From: Trebonia sp963773105
GTDB lineage: Bacteria > Actinomycetota > Actinomycetes > Streptosporangiales > Streptosporangiaceae
DNA length: 64,000 nucleotides
NCBI GenBank assembly: GCA_963773105.1
Contig: CAVZAA010000001.1
Span: 372,001 to 436,000 of the forward strand
Direction of reading: 5' to 3'
Positions 52,472 to 62,323 of the stretch are shown in pieces. The notes under the pieces were generated by a model that worked only from the letters and a program-made list of their open reading frames with translations, was not told where the DNA came from and did not search any database. How positions within the stretch are numbered: position 1 is the stretch's first letter; every line of letters begins with the position of its first letter. A program made the position numbers and the translations under genes.

Positions 52472-54226
52472 CTACCAGCCGCCGCCGGTACCGCCGGTGC
52501 CGCCCGACGAGCCGGAGCCCGAGGAACCGGGACCGCCGGTGGGGCCGGTCGGGTCGGTAGGACCGGTCGGCGAGGTGGGAGGCGGCGTCGGGTTGGTGGA
52601 GCCGGCCGAGAGCCGGGACAGCAGCGCGGTTCCGTTGGGTGACCCGAGCCCGGTGCAGGCGTCCCAGCCGTGGCCGGCCTTGTAGGCGCCGTTGTTGCCG
52701 TCGACGATGTCGTTGAAGCCCCCCGTCGCCACTCCCGCGGTGACGCCCGCGTACAGCAGCGGCTGGAGCAGGCCGAAGCGGGTTCCGGTGCCCTGCGCGA
52801 GCCGCGCGATCAGGCCGGCCCAGAGCGGGGCGACGGCGGAGGTGCCGCCGATCGGCTCCGCCTTGCCGTCGACGACGACCTGGTAACCGGAGTACGGGTC
52901 GGCGTTGCCGGCCACGTCGGGGACGCCGCGGCCCGGCTCGGCCGTGCTGCCGATCCCGTGGCCGCCCGCCGCCGACGCGGGCACCCCGGCGGTCTTCTGC
53001 CAGGCCGGCTGCGCGTACACGACCGACACGCCGCCGCCGCCCGCGCCCCCCTGGACCGGGATCTCGTTCCATACGACCTCGGAGGTGATCGTGTGGGTGG
53101 CGGTGTTGCCCACCAGGGTGGTGCCGCCGCAGGCGAGCGAGTACGGGCTCGACGCGGGGAAGTCGACCTGCACCCCGCTGGTCGAGCTGGGGTTGTCGCT
53201 CGACCCGTTGTCGCCGGACGCCACCGTGACCGTGGTGCCGAGCGCGGCCGCGTCCGCGATCGCCTGGTTCATCCCGGACATGGACTGGGCCGTCCACGAG
53301 CTCTCCGGGCCGCCCCAGGAGATCGAGACCGCGATCGGGGTGGGCTTGGCGTTGATCGCGTCGGAGATCGCGTCGATGAACCCCTGGTCGGTGTTGGGCG
53401 CGAAGTAGACCACGAACGACGCCTTGGGCGCGACCGCCCCGGCCACCTCGATGTCGAGCTCGACCTCGCCGTCGGCCGCTTGGCCGGGGGAGTTGGACCC
53501 GTTGTCCACGTCCACGGCCGTCACCGACGGCACCGCCAGGTTGAGCCCGCTGAAGTAGGTGGACAGGTCGGCCGCGTTGTAGCCGCCGCCGAGCTCGATG
53601 ATCGCGATCGTCTGCCCGGTCCCGTCGGTGTTGGCGGGGAAGTCGTAGAAGCTGGCGACCTGCAGCGCGGTCAGCGGCACGGCCCCCGGGACGGCGCTGG
53701 TGGCGTGCGCGGTCACGGCTCCGGCGGCGTCTGTGGTCGGGCGGCGAAAGTGGGGGTGCGCCTGCGGCCGGTTGTCGAGGCCGAGCACGCCGACGATGAT
53801 CCCCGACAGCTCGGCCGGCACCGACAGCCCGCCGGTGCGGTACCGGTGGGTCACCGACCCGCTGCCGTCCGGGTGCTCGGAGGTGACCGCCGTCAGCGTG
53901 GTGCCGAACGCGGCCGTCATGGCCGCGATCATCCCGGTCACCTTCAGCCGACGGGACGCGAGCTGGAACTCGGTCACGGTGAGCCCGTAGCGGCCGAGCA
54001 CGTCGGCGACGCGGGTGGCGTCGGCCGGGTCGGCGCCGTAGCGCTCCCCGAGCTCCTCGGTGGTGACCGTGGCGGTGGTGTTGATCAGCTCGGACGGGAC
54101 CTCGGCCCGCCGCCGCAGCAGTACCGTGACCGTGATGACCTGGCTCGGATCGAGCGGCGTGGCGGCGGGCGTCGCGGACGGCAGCTCCGACCTCTCGCTG
54201 CCCGATAGCGGAACGAGTTCTGGCAT
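52472..54226 (-). CDS. Sedolisin (S53) family serine-carboxyl peptidase
   Basis: A 584-residue protease. Residues about 25-165 form the pro-domain (pro-kumamolisin fold). The catalytic triad is E254 and D258 in GEVELDIEVAG plus S463 in GGTSAVAP; D339 in SGDNG is the oxyanion Asp. The calcium site is FNDIVDGNNGAYKAGHGWDACTG. The last 40 residues are a Pro/Gly/Ser/Thr-rich tail. No signal peptide is visible at the N-terminus, unusual for an acid protease expected outside the cell. It may be exported otherwise or have an upstream start. Confidence 0.9.
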   Translation of the reverse strand: MPELVPLSGSERSELPSATPAATPLDPSQVITVTVLLRRRAEVPSELINTTATVTTEELGERYGADPADATRVADVLGRYGLTVTEFQLASRRLKVTGMIAAMTAAFGTTLTAVTSEHPDGSGSVTHRYRTGGLSVPAELSGIIVGVLGLDNRPQAHPHFRRPTTDAAGAVTAHATSAVPGAVPLTALQVASFYDFPANTDGTGQTIAIIELGGGYNAADLSTYFSGLNLAVPSVTAVDVDNGSNSPGQAADGEVELDIEVAGAVAPKASFVVYFAPNTDQGFIDAISDAINAKPTPIAVSISWGGPESSWTAQSMSGMNQAIADAAALGTTVTVASGDNGSSDNPSSTSGVQVDFPASSPYSLACGGTTLVGNTATHTITSEVVWNEIPVQGGAGGGGVSVVYAQPAWQKTAGVPASAAGGHGIGSTAEPGRGVPDVAGNADPYSGYQVVVDGKAEPIGGTSAVAPLWAGLIARLAQGTGTRFGLLQPLLYAGVTAGVATGGFNDIVDGNNGAYKAGHGWDACTGLGSPNGTALLSRLSAGSTNPTPPPTSPTGPTDPTGPTGGPGSSGSGSSGGTGGTGGGW

Positions 54227-54287
54227 GAGATTCTCCCCGGTGAGTTGGGTTGCCCTTACCGAGATTCTGTCGCGTTTACGGCGAAGA

Positions 54288-54300
54288 CAGGGTCCGTTCG
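54288..54300 (-). repeat. Interspersed motif CGAACGGACCCTG, copy 3
   Basis: Exact copy on the minus strand, 62 bp upstream of the sedolisin start and pointing toward it. Downstream context TGTCTTCGCCGT resembles copy 4. Confidence 0.7.
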
Positions 54301-54349
54301 GCAGCTACAGTTTTTTATCCTTTGCTTTTTCCTTGCGAGTTCCCTGGCG

Positions 54350-54720
54350 CTAGGAACCCGCCTGCGCGCACAGTTGCGCGGCGCTCGGATGGTCCGCATC
54401 CTGGCAGGGGGTATAGTCGGCGCTGGCCAGGTCGTTGAGTCCGATGGCGTTGGACAGATAGCGGAGGAACGCTGCGGCCAGAGCGGTCGGGCGGCCATAG
54501 GTGTAGATGTATTCGGTTGTCCAATAGTGGTAGTTATTTTTGAGCCGACCGATATTTCCGAAAGATCCGGAAAGTCCGTTAACCGCGACCGGCGCGCCAG
54601 TTCGTGTAGGCGCCGTCGTAGATCCCCTTGATCTGCGCGGTGGTCAGGCGCGGCCCCGACGCGACCTGGCGGCGGCCCCCCGGCCTAGCGAGTCCAAGTG
54701 TCACTCATCGTGATCTCCCC
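54350..54720 (-). pseudogene. Remnant of a phosphate-binding-protein (PstS-like) gene
   Basis: One frame contains LTTAQIKGIYDGAYTNW, a signature of phosphate ABC transporter substrate-binding proteins. After a TAA stop (54579-54581) the same frame gives NYHYWTTEYIYTYGRP and AAAFLRYLSNAIG, as in the C-terminal third, ending at TAG 54350-54352. The intervening ~150-200 residues of the protein are deleted and there is no intact start. This remnant accounts for most of the 580-bp gap upstream of the sedolisin gene. Confidence 0.65.
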
Positions 54721-54802
54721 GTGTCATACGGCCCAAGTACTTTCCGTACATATCTACTATCAGATAGTAATCACACGCAGGCCAGGCGAGGTGACCGGCG
54801 AA

Positions 54803-57277
54803 CTAGGCGGCAGACTGCCCGGAGGGCACGCTAACTACGGATCGTAATGTCAGGCTGCCCAGCCGCGAGCGGACCTCGCCGGTCGAGGGGTGGTGCAGGA
54901 CCTCGAGGATCGTCACCGACTCCTCCCACGCCGCCCGCGCGCCGACGCCGTCCCCGGTCAGCGCGTACGAGTCGCCCAGGTGGAGCAGCACCATGGCCAG
55001 GTCGTACCTATTTCCCATCTCGCGGTCGAGCGTGATCGCGTTAAGGAAGCACGTCACGGCGGAGGCGTGCTCGCCCAGCCGCTGCCACACCACGCCAAGA
55101 GTGTCCCAGGTGCCCGCCTCGCCGGGGGAGTAGCCGATCGACCGGCACAGCTCGATCGCCTGCAGGCAGTTCGACCGCGCGGTCGACAGCTCCCCCAGCT
55201 GCACGTTGTTCCAGGCCGAGCCGTTCAGAGCGGACGCCCGCACCAGCGCCATGTTGGGGTCCGCGGAGGCGCGCCCGGAGGAAAGCGAGAGCGCCGAACG
55301 GATTACCGACAGCGCCTCGCCGAACCGCCCCTGGTACTCGAGCGTCTGCCCCAGGATCACGTTGGTCCGCGCGAGCCCGAGGTCGTCGCCGAGCGAGGCG
55401 AAGACTGACTGCGCCGTCGACAGGCACTGGTGCGCCTCGGCGAAGTTGCCGACCGACATCGCGAACGAGCCGAGTCCCCGCAGCGCGTGCGCCTGCCCGC
55501 TCGGGTCGCCGCGGCGCTCGGCGGCGGCCAGCGCGCACCGGTGCAGCCGCGCGCCGTCGTACCAGTGCCCGCAGACGTTGTGGTAGGTCCAGAGCACGAC
55601 CGGCAGCTGCCACGCGTGCGTGTCGAACCCGGCCGCCGCGGCCCGCGCGACGACCTTGAGCAGCACCTGGTTCTCCGCCTCGAGCCAGGCCAGCGCGGAC
55701 GCCTTCCCGCCGAAGATCTCCGGGCTCACGCCGTCGGCCGGATCGGGCAGCGAGATCAGCTCGCGCCCGGGGTAGAGCACCAGGTGCGCCTGGTACGCGG
55801 TGTGCAGGTAGTGGTCGAGCATCCGCCGGATCGGGCCTGCGTTGGCGCCCCCGGATTCGGGCTGCGACGCCGCCTGCTCGGCCGCGTACGCCCGGAGCAG
55901 GTCGTGGAAGGCGTACCGGCCGGGCACCGTCTCCATCAGCAGCGACGCCCGCACCAGGTCGCGCAGCGCCGACCGCGCCTCCGGCACGGGCACCCCGGCC
56001 AGCGAGGCGGCCGCGCGGGCGCTGATGTCGGGCCCCGGGTGCAGCCCAAGCAGCCGGAACATCCGCGCGGAGGTTCCCGGCAGGTGCCGGTACGACAGCG
56101 AAAGCACGGTCCTGACGTTCGCGGCCGGATCGCCCACGTCGAGCGCGTCGAGGCGCCCGCCGAGCTCGGTGAGCTCCGCCGCCAGCGCGGCCAGCGGCAG
56201 GCGGGGCGCGGCGGCGGCCCGCGCGACGATGACCGACAGCGCGAGCGGCAGCCGCGCGCACAGGGTCGCCAGCTCGGTCACGGCCCACGGCTCGGCCTCC
56301 GCCCGCGCCTCCCCGAGCCGCTCGACCAGCAGCTCGTTCGCCTCCTGGGCCGACAGCACGTCCAGCTGGACCAGCAGTGCGCCCTCGCGGGCGGCCAGCG
56401 CCGCGAGCTCGCGCCTGCTGGTGACGATCACCAGGCAGTCCGGCGACGCGGGCAGCAGCGGCCGCACCTGTGCGACGTCGGCCGCGTTGTCGAGCAGCAC
56501 CAGCATCTTCCGATCGGCCAGCACCGACCGGTAGAGCGCCGCCAGCGACTCGGTGTCGTGCGGTATCCGTTCCGGGTGCACGCCGAACGCGTCGAGGAAG
56601 CCGCGCAGCACGTCGGCCGGGTCGGTCGGCTGTCCGGCCCCGGAGTCGAACCCGCGCAGGTTGGCGTAGAGCTGCCCGTCGGGGAACCGGTCGGCGACCC
56701 GGTGCGCCCACTGCAGCGCGAGCGCCGTCTTCCCGACCCCGGCGGTCCCGCCGATCGCCGAGATGACGACGCCGGGCCCGCTGTCCGGGCTGGCGTCGAG
56801 CACGGCGTCCAGCGCCGCCAGCTCGGCCCCGCGACCGGCGAAGTGCGCCACCCCGGCCGGAAGCTGCCGCGGCACGGGGGTTTCCCTCGTCTCCCCGGCG
56901 CCGGCCGAGCTGGTATCGGTTCCGCCCGCGCTGGCTTCGGCTGCGTCGGCTGCCAGTCCATCGCCCGCGTCCGCCTGATCCGCTCGCTCGTCGACCCCGG
57001 CGTCGCTGCTGGCGACGCAGCCGGCCCGGTACCGCGCGACCAGCTCGGCCCCCGCCGTCTCCGGCAGCCCGAGCGCCCGCGCCAGCGCCCGCACCGAGCT
57101 CGGGTACGGCCGCCGGGTCCGCCCGCGCTCCAGATCGGCGATTGCCCGGACGGAGACCCCGGACCGTTCGGCCAGGTCCTCCTGGGTTAGCCCGGCACCC
57201 ATCCGCTGCTTCCGCAGCCACTCGCCCGGCCGCGCCCGGCCGGGAATGCCGAGAGCGCCAGGGGGCGCACCATTCAC
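54803..57277 (-). CDS. XRE-NB-ARC-TPR regulator (AfsR/GutR-like STAND ATPase)
   Basis: An 824-residue signal-transduction ATPase. Residues 18-75 form an XRE helix-turn-helix (LRKQRMGAGLTQEDLAERSGVSVRAIADLERG). The NB-ARC domain has P-loop GTAGVGKTALALQWAH, Walker B KMLVLLDNAA, and sensor TSRRELA. The C-terminus has about eight TPR repeats. STAND proteins switch through ATP-driven oligomerisation and, in actinomycetes, regulate secondary metabolism. Target genes are unknown; the divergent MFS gene lies 346 bp away. Confidence 0.9.
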   Translation of the reverse strand: MNGAPPGALGIPGRARPGEWLRKQRMGAGLTQEDLAERSGVSVRAIADLERGRTRRPYPSSVRALARALGLPETAGAELVARYRAGCVASSDAGVDERADQADAGDGLAADAAEASAGGTDTSSAGAGETRETPVPRQLPAGVAHFAGRGAELAALDAVLDASPDSGPGVVISAIGGTAGVGKTALALQWAHRVADRFPDGQLYANLRGFDSGAGQPTDPADVLRGFLDAFGVHPERIPHDTESLAALYRSVLADRKMLVLLDNAADVAQVRPLLPASPDCLVIVTSRRELAALAAREGALLVQLDVLSAQEANELLVERLGEARAEAEPWAVTELATLCARLPLALSVIVARAAAAPRLPLAALAAELTELGGRLDALDVGDPAANVRTVLSLSYRHLPGTSARMFRLLGLHPGPDISARAAASLAGVPVPEARSALRDLVRASLLMETVPGRYAFHDLLRAYAAEQAASQPESGGANAGPIRRMLDHYLHTAYQAHLVLYPGRELISLPDPADGVSPEIFGGKASALAWLEAENQVLLKVVARAAAAGFDTHAWQLPVVLWTYHNVCGHWYDGARLHRCALAAAERRGDPSGQAHALRGLGSFAMSVGNFAEAHQCLSTAQSVFASLGDDLGLARTNVILGQTLEYQGRFGEALSVIRSALSLSSGRASADPNMALVRASALNGSAWNNVQLGELSTARSNCLQAIELCRSIGYSPGEAGTWDTLGVVWQRLGEHASAVTCFLNAITLDREMGNRYDLAMVLLHLGDSYALTGDGVGARAAWEESVTILEVLHHPSTGEVRSRLGSLTLRSVVSVPSGQSAA

Positions 57278-57384
57278 GACCCACCACCTGCCCGTGATCG
57301 CCCCGTCACGGACAGCCTATCTGTGCTCCGGCCGTCCGAAAAGCTTCCCAGCTCGCCGGATTAAAGGCGATAAACCGGTCATCT

Positions 57385-57397
57385 CGAACGGACCCTG
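57385..57397 (+). repeat. Interspersed motif CGAACGGACCCTG, copy 4
   Basis: Exact copy within GGTCATCT-CGAACGGACCCTG-TTCTCCGCG, in the gap between the NB-ARC regulator and the MFS gene. Confidence 0.7.
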
Positions 57398-57451
57398 TTC
57401 TCCGCGTTATCCGGCCGCATCATCCCTCTCCCCGGGAAGCGGCCACAGAGT

Positions 57452-57475
57452 TGATCTTCCGTCACACGAAGATCA
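57452..57475. promoter_or_regulatory. 8-bp inverted repeat upstream of the MFS gene
   Basis: TGATCTTC and GAAGATCA flank CGTCACAC and are followed by TTTTATC. It could be an operator or a short terminator. The rest of 57278-57622 has no gene. Confidence 0.45.
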
Positions 57476-57622
57476 TTTTATCAACGATGTACCGAATGTG
57501 ATCGTTTGGCAGCAACGGGTTGCGGTTTCTGCCAGCATGGCTATCGGTAACCGTTCGGACCGTCTGCGTGGCCACCCCTCAGGTCACGCGCCGCCGGGAA
57601 CCAGGCCTATGAAAGGGTCGCC

Positions 57623-58922
57623 GTGACATCCTCCCCGGCTCCCCGTCCGTCGTATCGTTCCGTCTTTGCCGTCGCCGAGTTCCGCGTCCTCTGGTTCTCC
57701 TATGTTCTGTCCGCCGGCGGCGACCGGCTCGCCCTGGTGGCGATGACGCTCCTGGTCTACGCCAGGACCAGGTCGCCGTTCCTGGCGGCGATCACGTTCG
57801 CCTCCGGTTTCGTGCCGTACCTGGTGGGCGGCCTCTTCCTAGCCGGGCTGGCCGACCGGCTGCCCCGGCGCACCGTCATGGTCGCCTGCGATGCGGCCCG
57901 CGCCCTGCTCGTCGGCGGGATGCTGGTACCGCATGTGAGCCTGGGCGTGGTGATCGCGCTCCTTTATATGGTGACCGTGCTCCAGCCGCCGTTCGACGCG
58001 GCGCGTTCGGCGATCGTCCGCGACGTGATGGACGGCGGCCGCTATCCCCTCGCGATGGCGGTGCTTCAGTCGACCAGCCGCACGGTGTTCGTGGCCGGCG
58101 CCGCCCTCGGCGGCCTGGTGGTGGCCCTGTTCGGTGCGAGGCCCGCGCTCGCGGCCGACGCGCTCACGTTCGTCGCCTCCGGCCTGCTCATCCTGCTCGG
58201 CACTCACGCCCGTGCGGCCGCCGCGTCGGCCGGCGGTTCCGGCTGCCGAGAACCCGCTGGCGCAGCTGGCCGGGGGAATGCGCCTGGTCTTCGGCGACCC
58301 CGCGCTGCGCACGCTGATCGGCCTGGCCTGGCTGGCCGCGTTCTACGAGGTGCCCGAGGGCCTGGCGGCGCCGTACGCGGGGAGTCTCAGGGGCGGGGCG
58401 GTCGCGGCCGGCCTGCTGATCGCGTTCTCGCAGCTGGGCGCGGCGGTGGCGACGCCGGTGTTCACCAAGAAGATAGGCCCGCTGACGCGGCTGCGGTGGA
58501 TGGGCCCGATGGCGGTTCTCAGCTGCGGGATCCTCGTGGTGACGATCGTCCGCCCGAACCTGGAGATCTCGATGGGGATCTTCGCCCTGTCCAACACGTT
58601 CGCGATGTATCAGATCGCCGCCAACACCGCGTTCGTCGAGCGGATACCGAACGAGCGTCGCGCGCAGGCCTTCGGCCTTGCCAACGCGGGTCTGATAGTC
58701 GGTCAGGGAGTGGCTTTCGCTATAGCCGGAGCGGCCGCCGAGGTGGTACCTCCCTCGACGGTCGTAGCTCTCAGTGGGGGAGTCGGTGCCCTTATCGCCT
58801 GCGGTCTAGCGCTCCGGTGGCGGCGAATGTCGCCTGCCGTCGGGCGTCACACTGCGAGACATCTTGGCCGAGAGGCCTCGCTTACCAGGCAGACACTTGT
58901 CCGCGCGGCTCGGTCTAACTAG
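57623..58922 (+). pseudogene. MFS transporter, 12-helix type, frameshifted
   Basis: The first frame starts at GTG 57623 (GAAAGGG upstream) and gives helices 1-6, with motif A GLADRLPRRTVM, to about residue 195. The second half, ENPLAQLAGGMRLVFGDPALRTLIGLAWLAAFYEVPEGLAAPYA and on to the stop at 58922, is in another frame. The junction is near 58215-58245. Together they make a normal ~430-residue exporter of the MefA/enterobactin-exporter-like group. One base change would restore it. Whether this is an assembly error or real loss cannot be judged here. Confidence 0.8.
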
Positions 58923-59299
58923 GGGATTCGGTGACGATGATCGACGATTTGCCTTACTATCAGGTCCAGGTGTCGCGCATGATGTCACTTCCTTTCCTTG
59001 TGGTTTCTTTGATCTCGACTGACGCTCCAGTCACATCAGAACCACATGGTATTGCGCATTACATGGCCTCCTCAGGCGTAACAGCAGACGCCTCTCTCCT
59101 CAGCGCCCACTCCATTGTCACTGACGCGAATTCGTCTCTCCCGCCTCCGCGCCACCGCTGTTACGCACTATTAAGCGCCGTCTTGTCCCGCCATGTCTGG
59201 AAATCTCGCTGCAATAGTTACAAGGCCTGGCAAGATGGGTTATGGTAGCTATACGCAGCTAGTCATTTACGGTGAGCTGCTACTAGAAGGCAGTAACAG
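58923..59299. other. Intergenic stretch without a supported gene
   Basis: 377 bp of lower G+C than the surroundings. A 105-codon open frame on the plus strand (from 58931) has no ribosome binding site, no recognisable domain and atypical codon use, so I do not call it. AGGCGT at 59074-59079 and ACGCCT at 59088-59093 form a hairpin. No c-di-GMP riboswitch motif is seen upstream of the diguanylate cyclase. Confidence 0.5.
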
Positions 59300-60833
59300 G
59301 TGTCACAAGCAGAACGGTGGAAGATGAAGGCCACGTCGCTCACCAGGCGCCTCACCAGGCGTGTTGTGGTGACGAGGTGGGAATGGTGGCGTCTGTCGCC
59401 GCTGATGCGCTGGTACGTCGCAGCCCCCACGGTCGGGACCCTGGCGGTCGTGGCAATACTGGCCGCCAACACCAGCTGGCACCTTAATGACCTCGCGAAG
59501 TTCCTCCTTCTGATGTGCTGCGGAATGATTTCCTCCGCCTCCACGCCGCGTATTGCCTACACCACGAGCGCCGGGCTTACCAGGGACTTCACCACGATAT
59601 GGGTCCTGCCGACCGCTATCTTGCTGCCGCCAATCTATGTGGCTCTCGTGCCGATTCCATATGTCCTCGTCATGGTGCTTTACGTGCATCGCGGAATCAT
59701 CTACCGGAGAGTTTTCACGACCGCCACGATCAGCCTTAGCTATGTCCTCGCCTCGGTAGTGTTCCGCCGGTTCCCCGCGTCCTTCGCCGGCGCCACCGTC
59801 GGCTCCGGTCTGCACGCCTTCACCTGGGTGGTAGCGGTGGCGGCCTGCTACATCATGGCCAGCAGGGTCCAGCACTTCATGATCGTCGGCGCGGTGAAGC
59901 TGTCCAATCCCAAGGTGCGGATCTGGCAGATGGAATGGAACCGCGACGCGCTGCAGGGCCTTTTCGTGGAAATTGACCTTGCCGTTCTGATCACCCTGGC
60001 GGTAGGAATCAGCCCCACCCTGGTCGTCCTCGCGTTGCCCACCGTCCTGCTGGTCCGGCGGTTCCTCGTTCACCCGTTGCTTATGGCCCAGTCCCGGTCC
60101 GATTCCAAGACCGGCCTATTGAACGTGTCCACCTGGGAAGCCGAGGCCGAGACCGAGATCTCCCGCTCGGTCAGAACGCGCAACCCGGTGTCGCTCTGCC
60201 TGGTCGACATCGACCACTTCAAGCTGGTCAACGACACCTACGGCCACCTAGTGGGCGACAAGGTGCTGAAGGCGGTCGCCGAGGGCCTCACCACCCAGTC
60301 CCGCGACTACGACCGCGCGGGCCGGTTCGGCGGCGAGGAGTTCGTCCTCCTGCTGGCCCAGACCACCGAGGCCGACGCGCTGCAAGATCGCCGAGCGCCT
60401 CCGCGGCCACGTCGAGTCGCTGGCGATCCCGGTCGATGACCGCCCGGGTTCCCCGGTCGTCAAGGTGACGATCTCGATCGGCGTCACCGCCCTCGCCCGC
60501 GGCGAGACCCGCGAGCTCACCGACCTGCTGGCCGCGGCCGACTCGGCCCTCTACGCCGCCAAGCAGGGCGGCCGTAACCGCGTAGCCGCCGCCTCCCCCG
60601 ACCGCAACATGGGCCTGGACGCCTTCAACGCCGACCTGGCGGCAACTCCCCAAACTCCCCACCGCACCCTCGACGACGCCCGCTCAGGGGCCGACCCCGC
60701 GCCCGGCGCCCAGTCTCCCGGCGCCGTCCAGGTCCAGGTCCAGGCCAAGCCCACCTCCCTTTCTTTATGCCCAACGCGGTCACTCTCCGTGCTCATTAGG
60801 GCACCCCACGAATCCGATCTCCACGATCAGTGA
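59300..60833 (+). pseudogene. Membrane-bound diguanylate cyclase, frameshifted
   Basis: A ~510-codon gene from GTG 59300 (AGAAGG upstream). Five or six membrane helices to about residue 260 resemble a MASE-type sensor. The GGDEF domain has DIDHFKLVNDTYGHLVGD and RAGRFGGEEFVLLL; the product-inhibition site RDYD (RxxD) lies five residues before GGEEF. At 60380 an extra base in CTGCAAGATC shifts the frame. The rest, KIAERLRGHVESLAIPVDD to VTISIGVTALARGE and QGGRNRVAAA, continues in another frame to 60833. The protein makes c-di-GMP if the frameshift is an artefact. Confidence 0.8.
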
Positions 60834-60992
60834 TTCCACCACAAACCCTTGCAATGCAACTTGCAGAATGACTAGCCCGGACCCCCGGGGCAGTCCGCGC
60901 CAGGTGGATCAGCAAAAAATTCCGATAAAGTGTCGATACGGATCCATCGATTAGCTAGTATGTACGAGAGACTAGGTAGCGAACCAAACCGA

Positions 60993-61022
60993 GCCGCTCC
61001 GGTGTAGGAGCACTGGAGCGGC
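60993..61022. promoter_or_regulatory. Hairpin upstream of the zinc-ribbon gene
   Basis: GCCGCTCCGGTG and CACTGGAGCGGC pair with one mismatch around TAGGAG, 36 bp before the start codon. It could be an operator or leader hairpin. Confidence 0.45.
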
Positions 61023-61057
61023 CCTGGGGCACCACCTCTCGACCGGAGGCGAGCACC

Positions 61058-61486
61058 TTGAGCGCAATCACCCCTGACCGCGACCGTTGGCGCATCCCGA
61101 CGCCCGCCGAGGCGGCGGCCGTCCGCCGCGGGCCCGGCGACGGCGACCTCGCCCGGATCGCGGCCCTGGGGGCGGACCGCATGCACGACAGCCTGGTCTT
61201 CCTAGCGGGGTACGCGCCGGGCGTGCTTGACGTCATTCTGACCGCGACCGAGCCGCGCTCGGACGACGAGCGCCCCGCCGATTCAGACGCACTCGAGCCG
61301 TACTGCAGCGAATGCGGCGCCGCCGCGGGGATCTTCATCGGCCGGGGCAATGAGTGGCTGCACTACGCCGGCCGGCCAGAGACAGCGGATGTCCGGCCGT
61401 ATGCCGCCGACCACGAGCCCGTCATCGGCTGGCGCATCGCCACCAGTCCGATCGCTGCCGTAGTGCTCAAACGGGTCGGAGCGTAG
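61058..61486 (+). CDS. Small zinc-ribbon-like protein, paralogue A
   Basis: A 142-residue protein from TTG 61058 with GGAGGCGAG upstream. It holds MHDSLVFLAGYAPG, a CSECG knuckle, GIFIGRGNEWLHYAG and ADHEPVIGWRI. The same order of motifs occurs in the gene at 62324-62935. The Cys pair and nearby His residues suggest metal binding. Similar uncharacterised proteins are common in actinomycetes; function unknown. Confidence 0.65.
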   Translation: MSAITPDRDRWRIPTPAEAAAVRRGPGDGDLARIAALGADRMHDSLVFLAGYAPGVLDVILTATEPRSDDERPADSDALEPYCSECGAAAGIFIGRGNEWLHYAGRPETADVRPYAADHEPVIGWRIATSPIAAVVLKRVGA

Positions 61487-61534
61487 CACCGAGGCCGCCC
61501 CGACGGTGGTAGCTCCCTCAACGGCCGTGCGCGA

Positions 61535-62323
61535 TCAGACGTCCAGGCTGGCTGCGAAGCGGATCAGGTCCACCGGGTCGAGCGAGTCGTGAGCCGGCTG
61601 CAGGACCACCGTGTCGGCTCCCGCCGCCACCAGCGACCGAACGCCGGCGGCCACCTGGAGGGCGTCGGCGGCGCCCACGCCCGGCACCCTGATGTTCACG
61701 ATCAGGCGATGCTCGTCCTCGCGGCCCGCGGCCGCGCGCCCCTCGTCGATGAGGCCGCGGGCCCGGCGGACCTCGTCCGACGTGGTTCCCGCGACCAGGA
61801 TCGTGCCGTCGGCGACCTCGCCGCTCAGCCGGAGCGTCCGGTCGCCGGTCGCGCCCGCGAGCAACGGGGCCGACGGCGGCGGCCATTGGAGCGCGACCTC
61901 GTCCAGTTGCACGTAGCGTCCCTCGACCGTTACCTTCTCACCGCGCAGCAGCGCGCGGGCCGCGTTCAGGTGCTCGCGCAGCAGCGTCATCGGGGACTCT
62001 TCGGCCGCGCCGACCTGCCGCATCCATGACTGCACGCCATGCCCGACGCTGATCATCACCCGGTCAGGGAACAGCCGGTGCAGCATCGCCGTGTCCATCG
62101 CGGTCGTCACGACGCTCCGCAGCGGCGCCGGCAGCACGCCGATGCCCACGCGCAGCCGTCCGGTCCACGCGAGCGCCGCCGCGCAGGCGGGCACCGCACC
62201 GCCCCAGAAGCAGTCCTCCCAGAGCCACAGCTCCTCCACCCCCGAGTCCTCCGCCGCCATCGCGACTTCCCGCAAGCGTTCCGGCGGCACCTGCGGCAGG
62301 CAAATCACACCCAATGTGGTCAT
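61535..62323 (-). CDS. LLM-class (F420-dependent type) oxidoreductase
   Basis: A 262-residue luciferase-like TIM barrel. TTLGVICLPQVPPERLREVAMAAEDSGVEELWLWEDC is the first βα pair; FPDRVMISVGHGVQSWM and GATGDRTLRLSGEVADGTIL are the F420/FMN-binding turns. These enzymes oxidise or reduce substrates with F420 or FMN. It starts at ATG 62323 with GGAGGTGTCC upstream. The reading frame has no stop before that start and is continuous with the upstream zinc-ribbon paralogue. Confidence 0.88.
   Translation of the reverse strand: MTTLGVICLPQVPPERLREVAMAAEDSGVEELWLWEDCFWGGAVPACAAALAWTGRLRVGIGVLPAPLRSVVTTAMDTAMLHRLFPDRVMISVGHGVQSWMRQVGAAEESPMTLLREHLNAARALLRGEKVTVEGRYVQLDEVALQWPPPSAPLLAGATGDRTLRLSGEVADGTILVAGTTSDEVRRARGLIDEGRAAAGREDEHRLIVNIRVPGVGAADALQVAAGVRSLVAAGADTVVLQPAHDSLDPVDLIRFAASLDV

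Noticed and set aside
58931..59248. A 105-codon plus-strand open frame before the diguanylate cyclase
   Set aside because: No ribosome binding site, odd codon use and no recognisable domain.
58923..59299. c-di-GMP riboswitch upstream of the diguanylate cyclase
   Set aside because: The GEMM core motifs are not present; only a short hairpin is seen.
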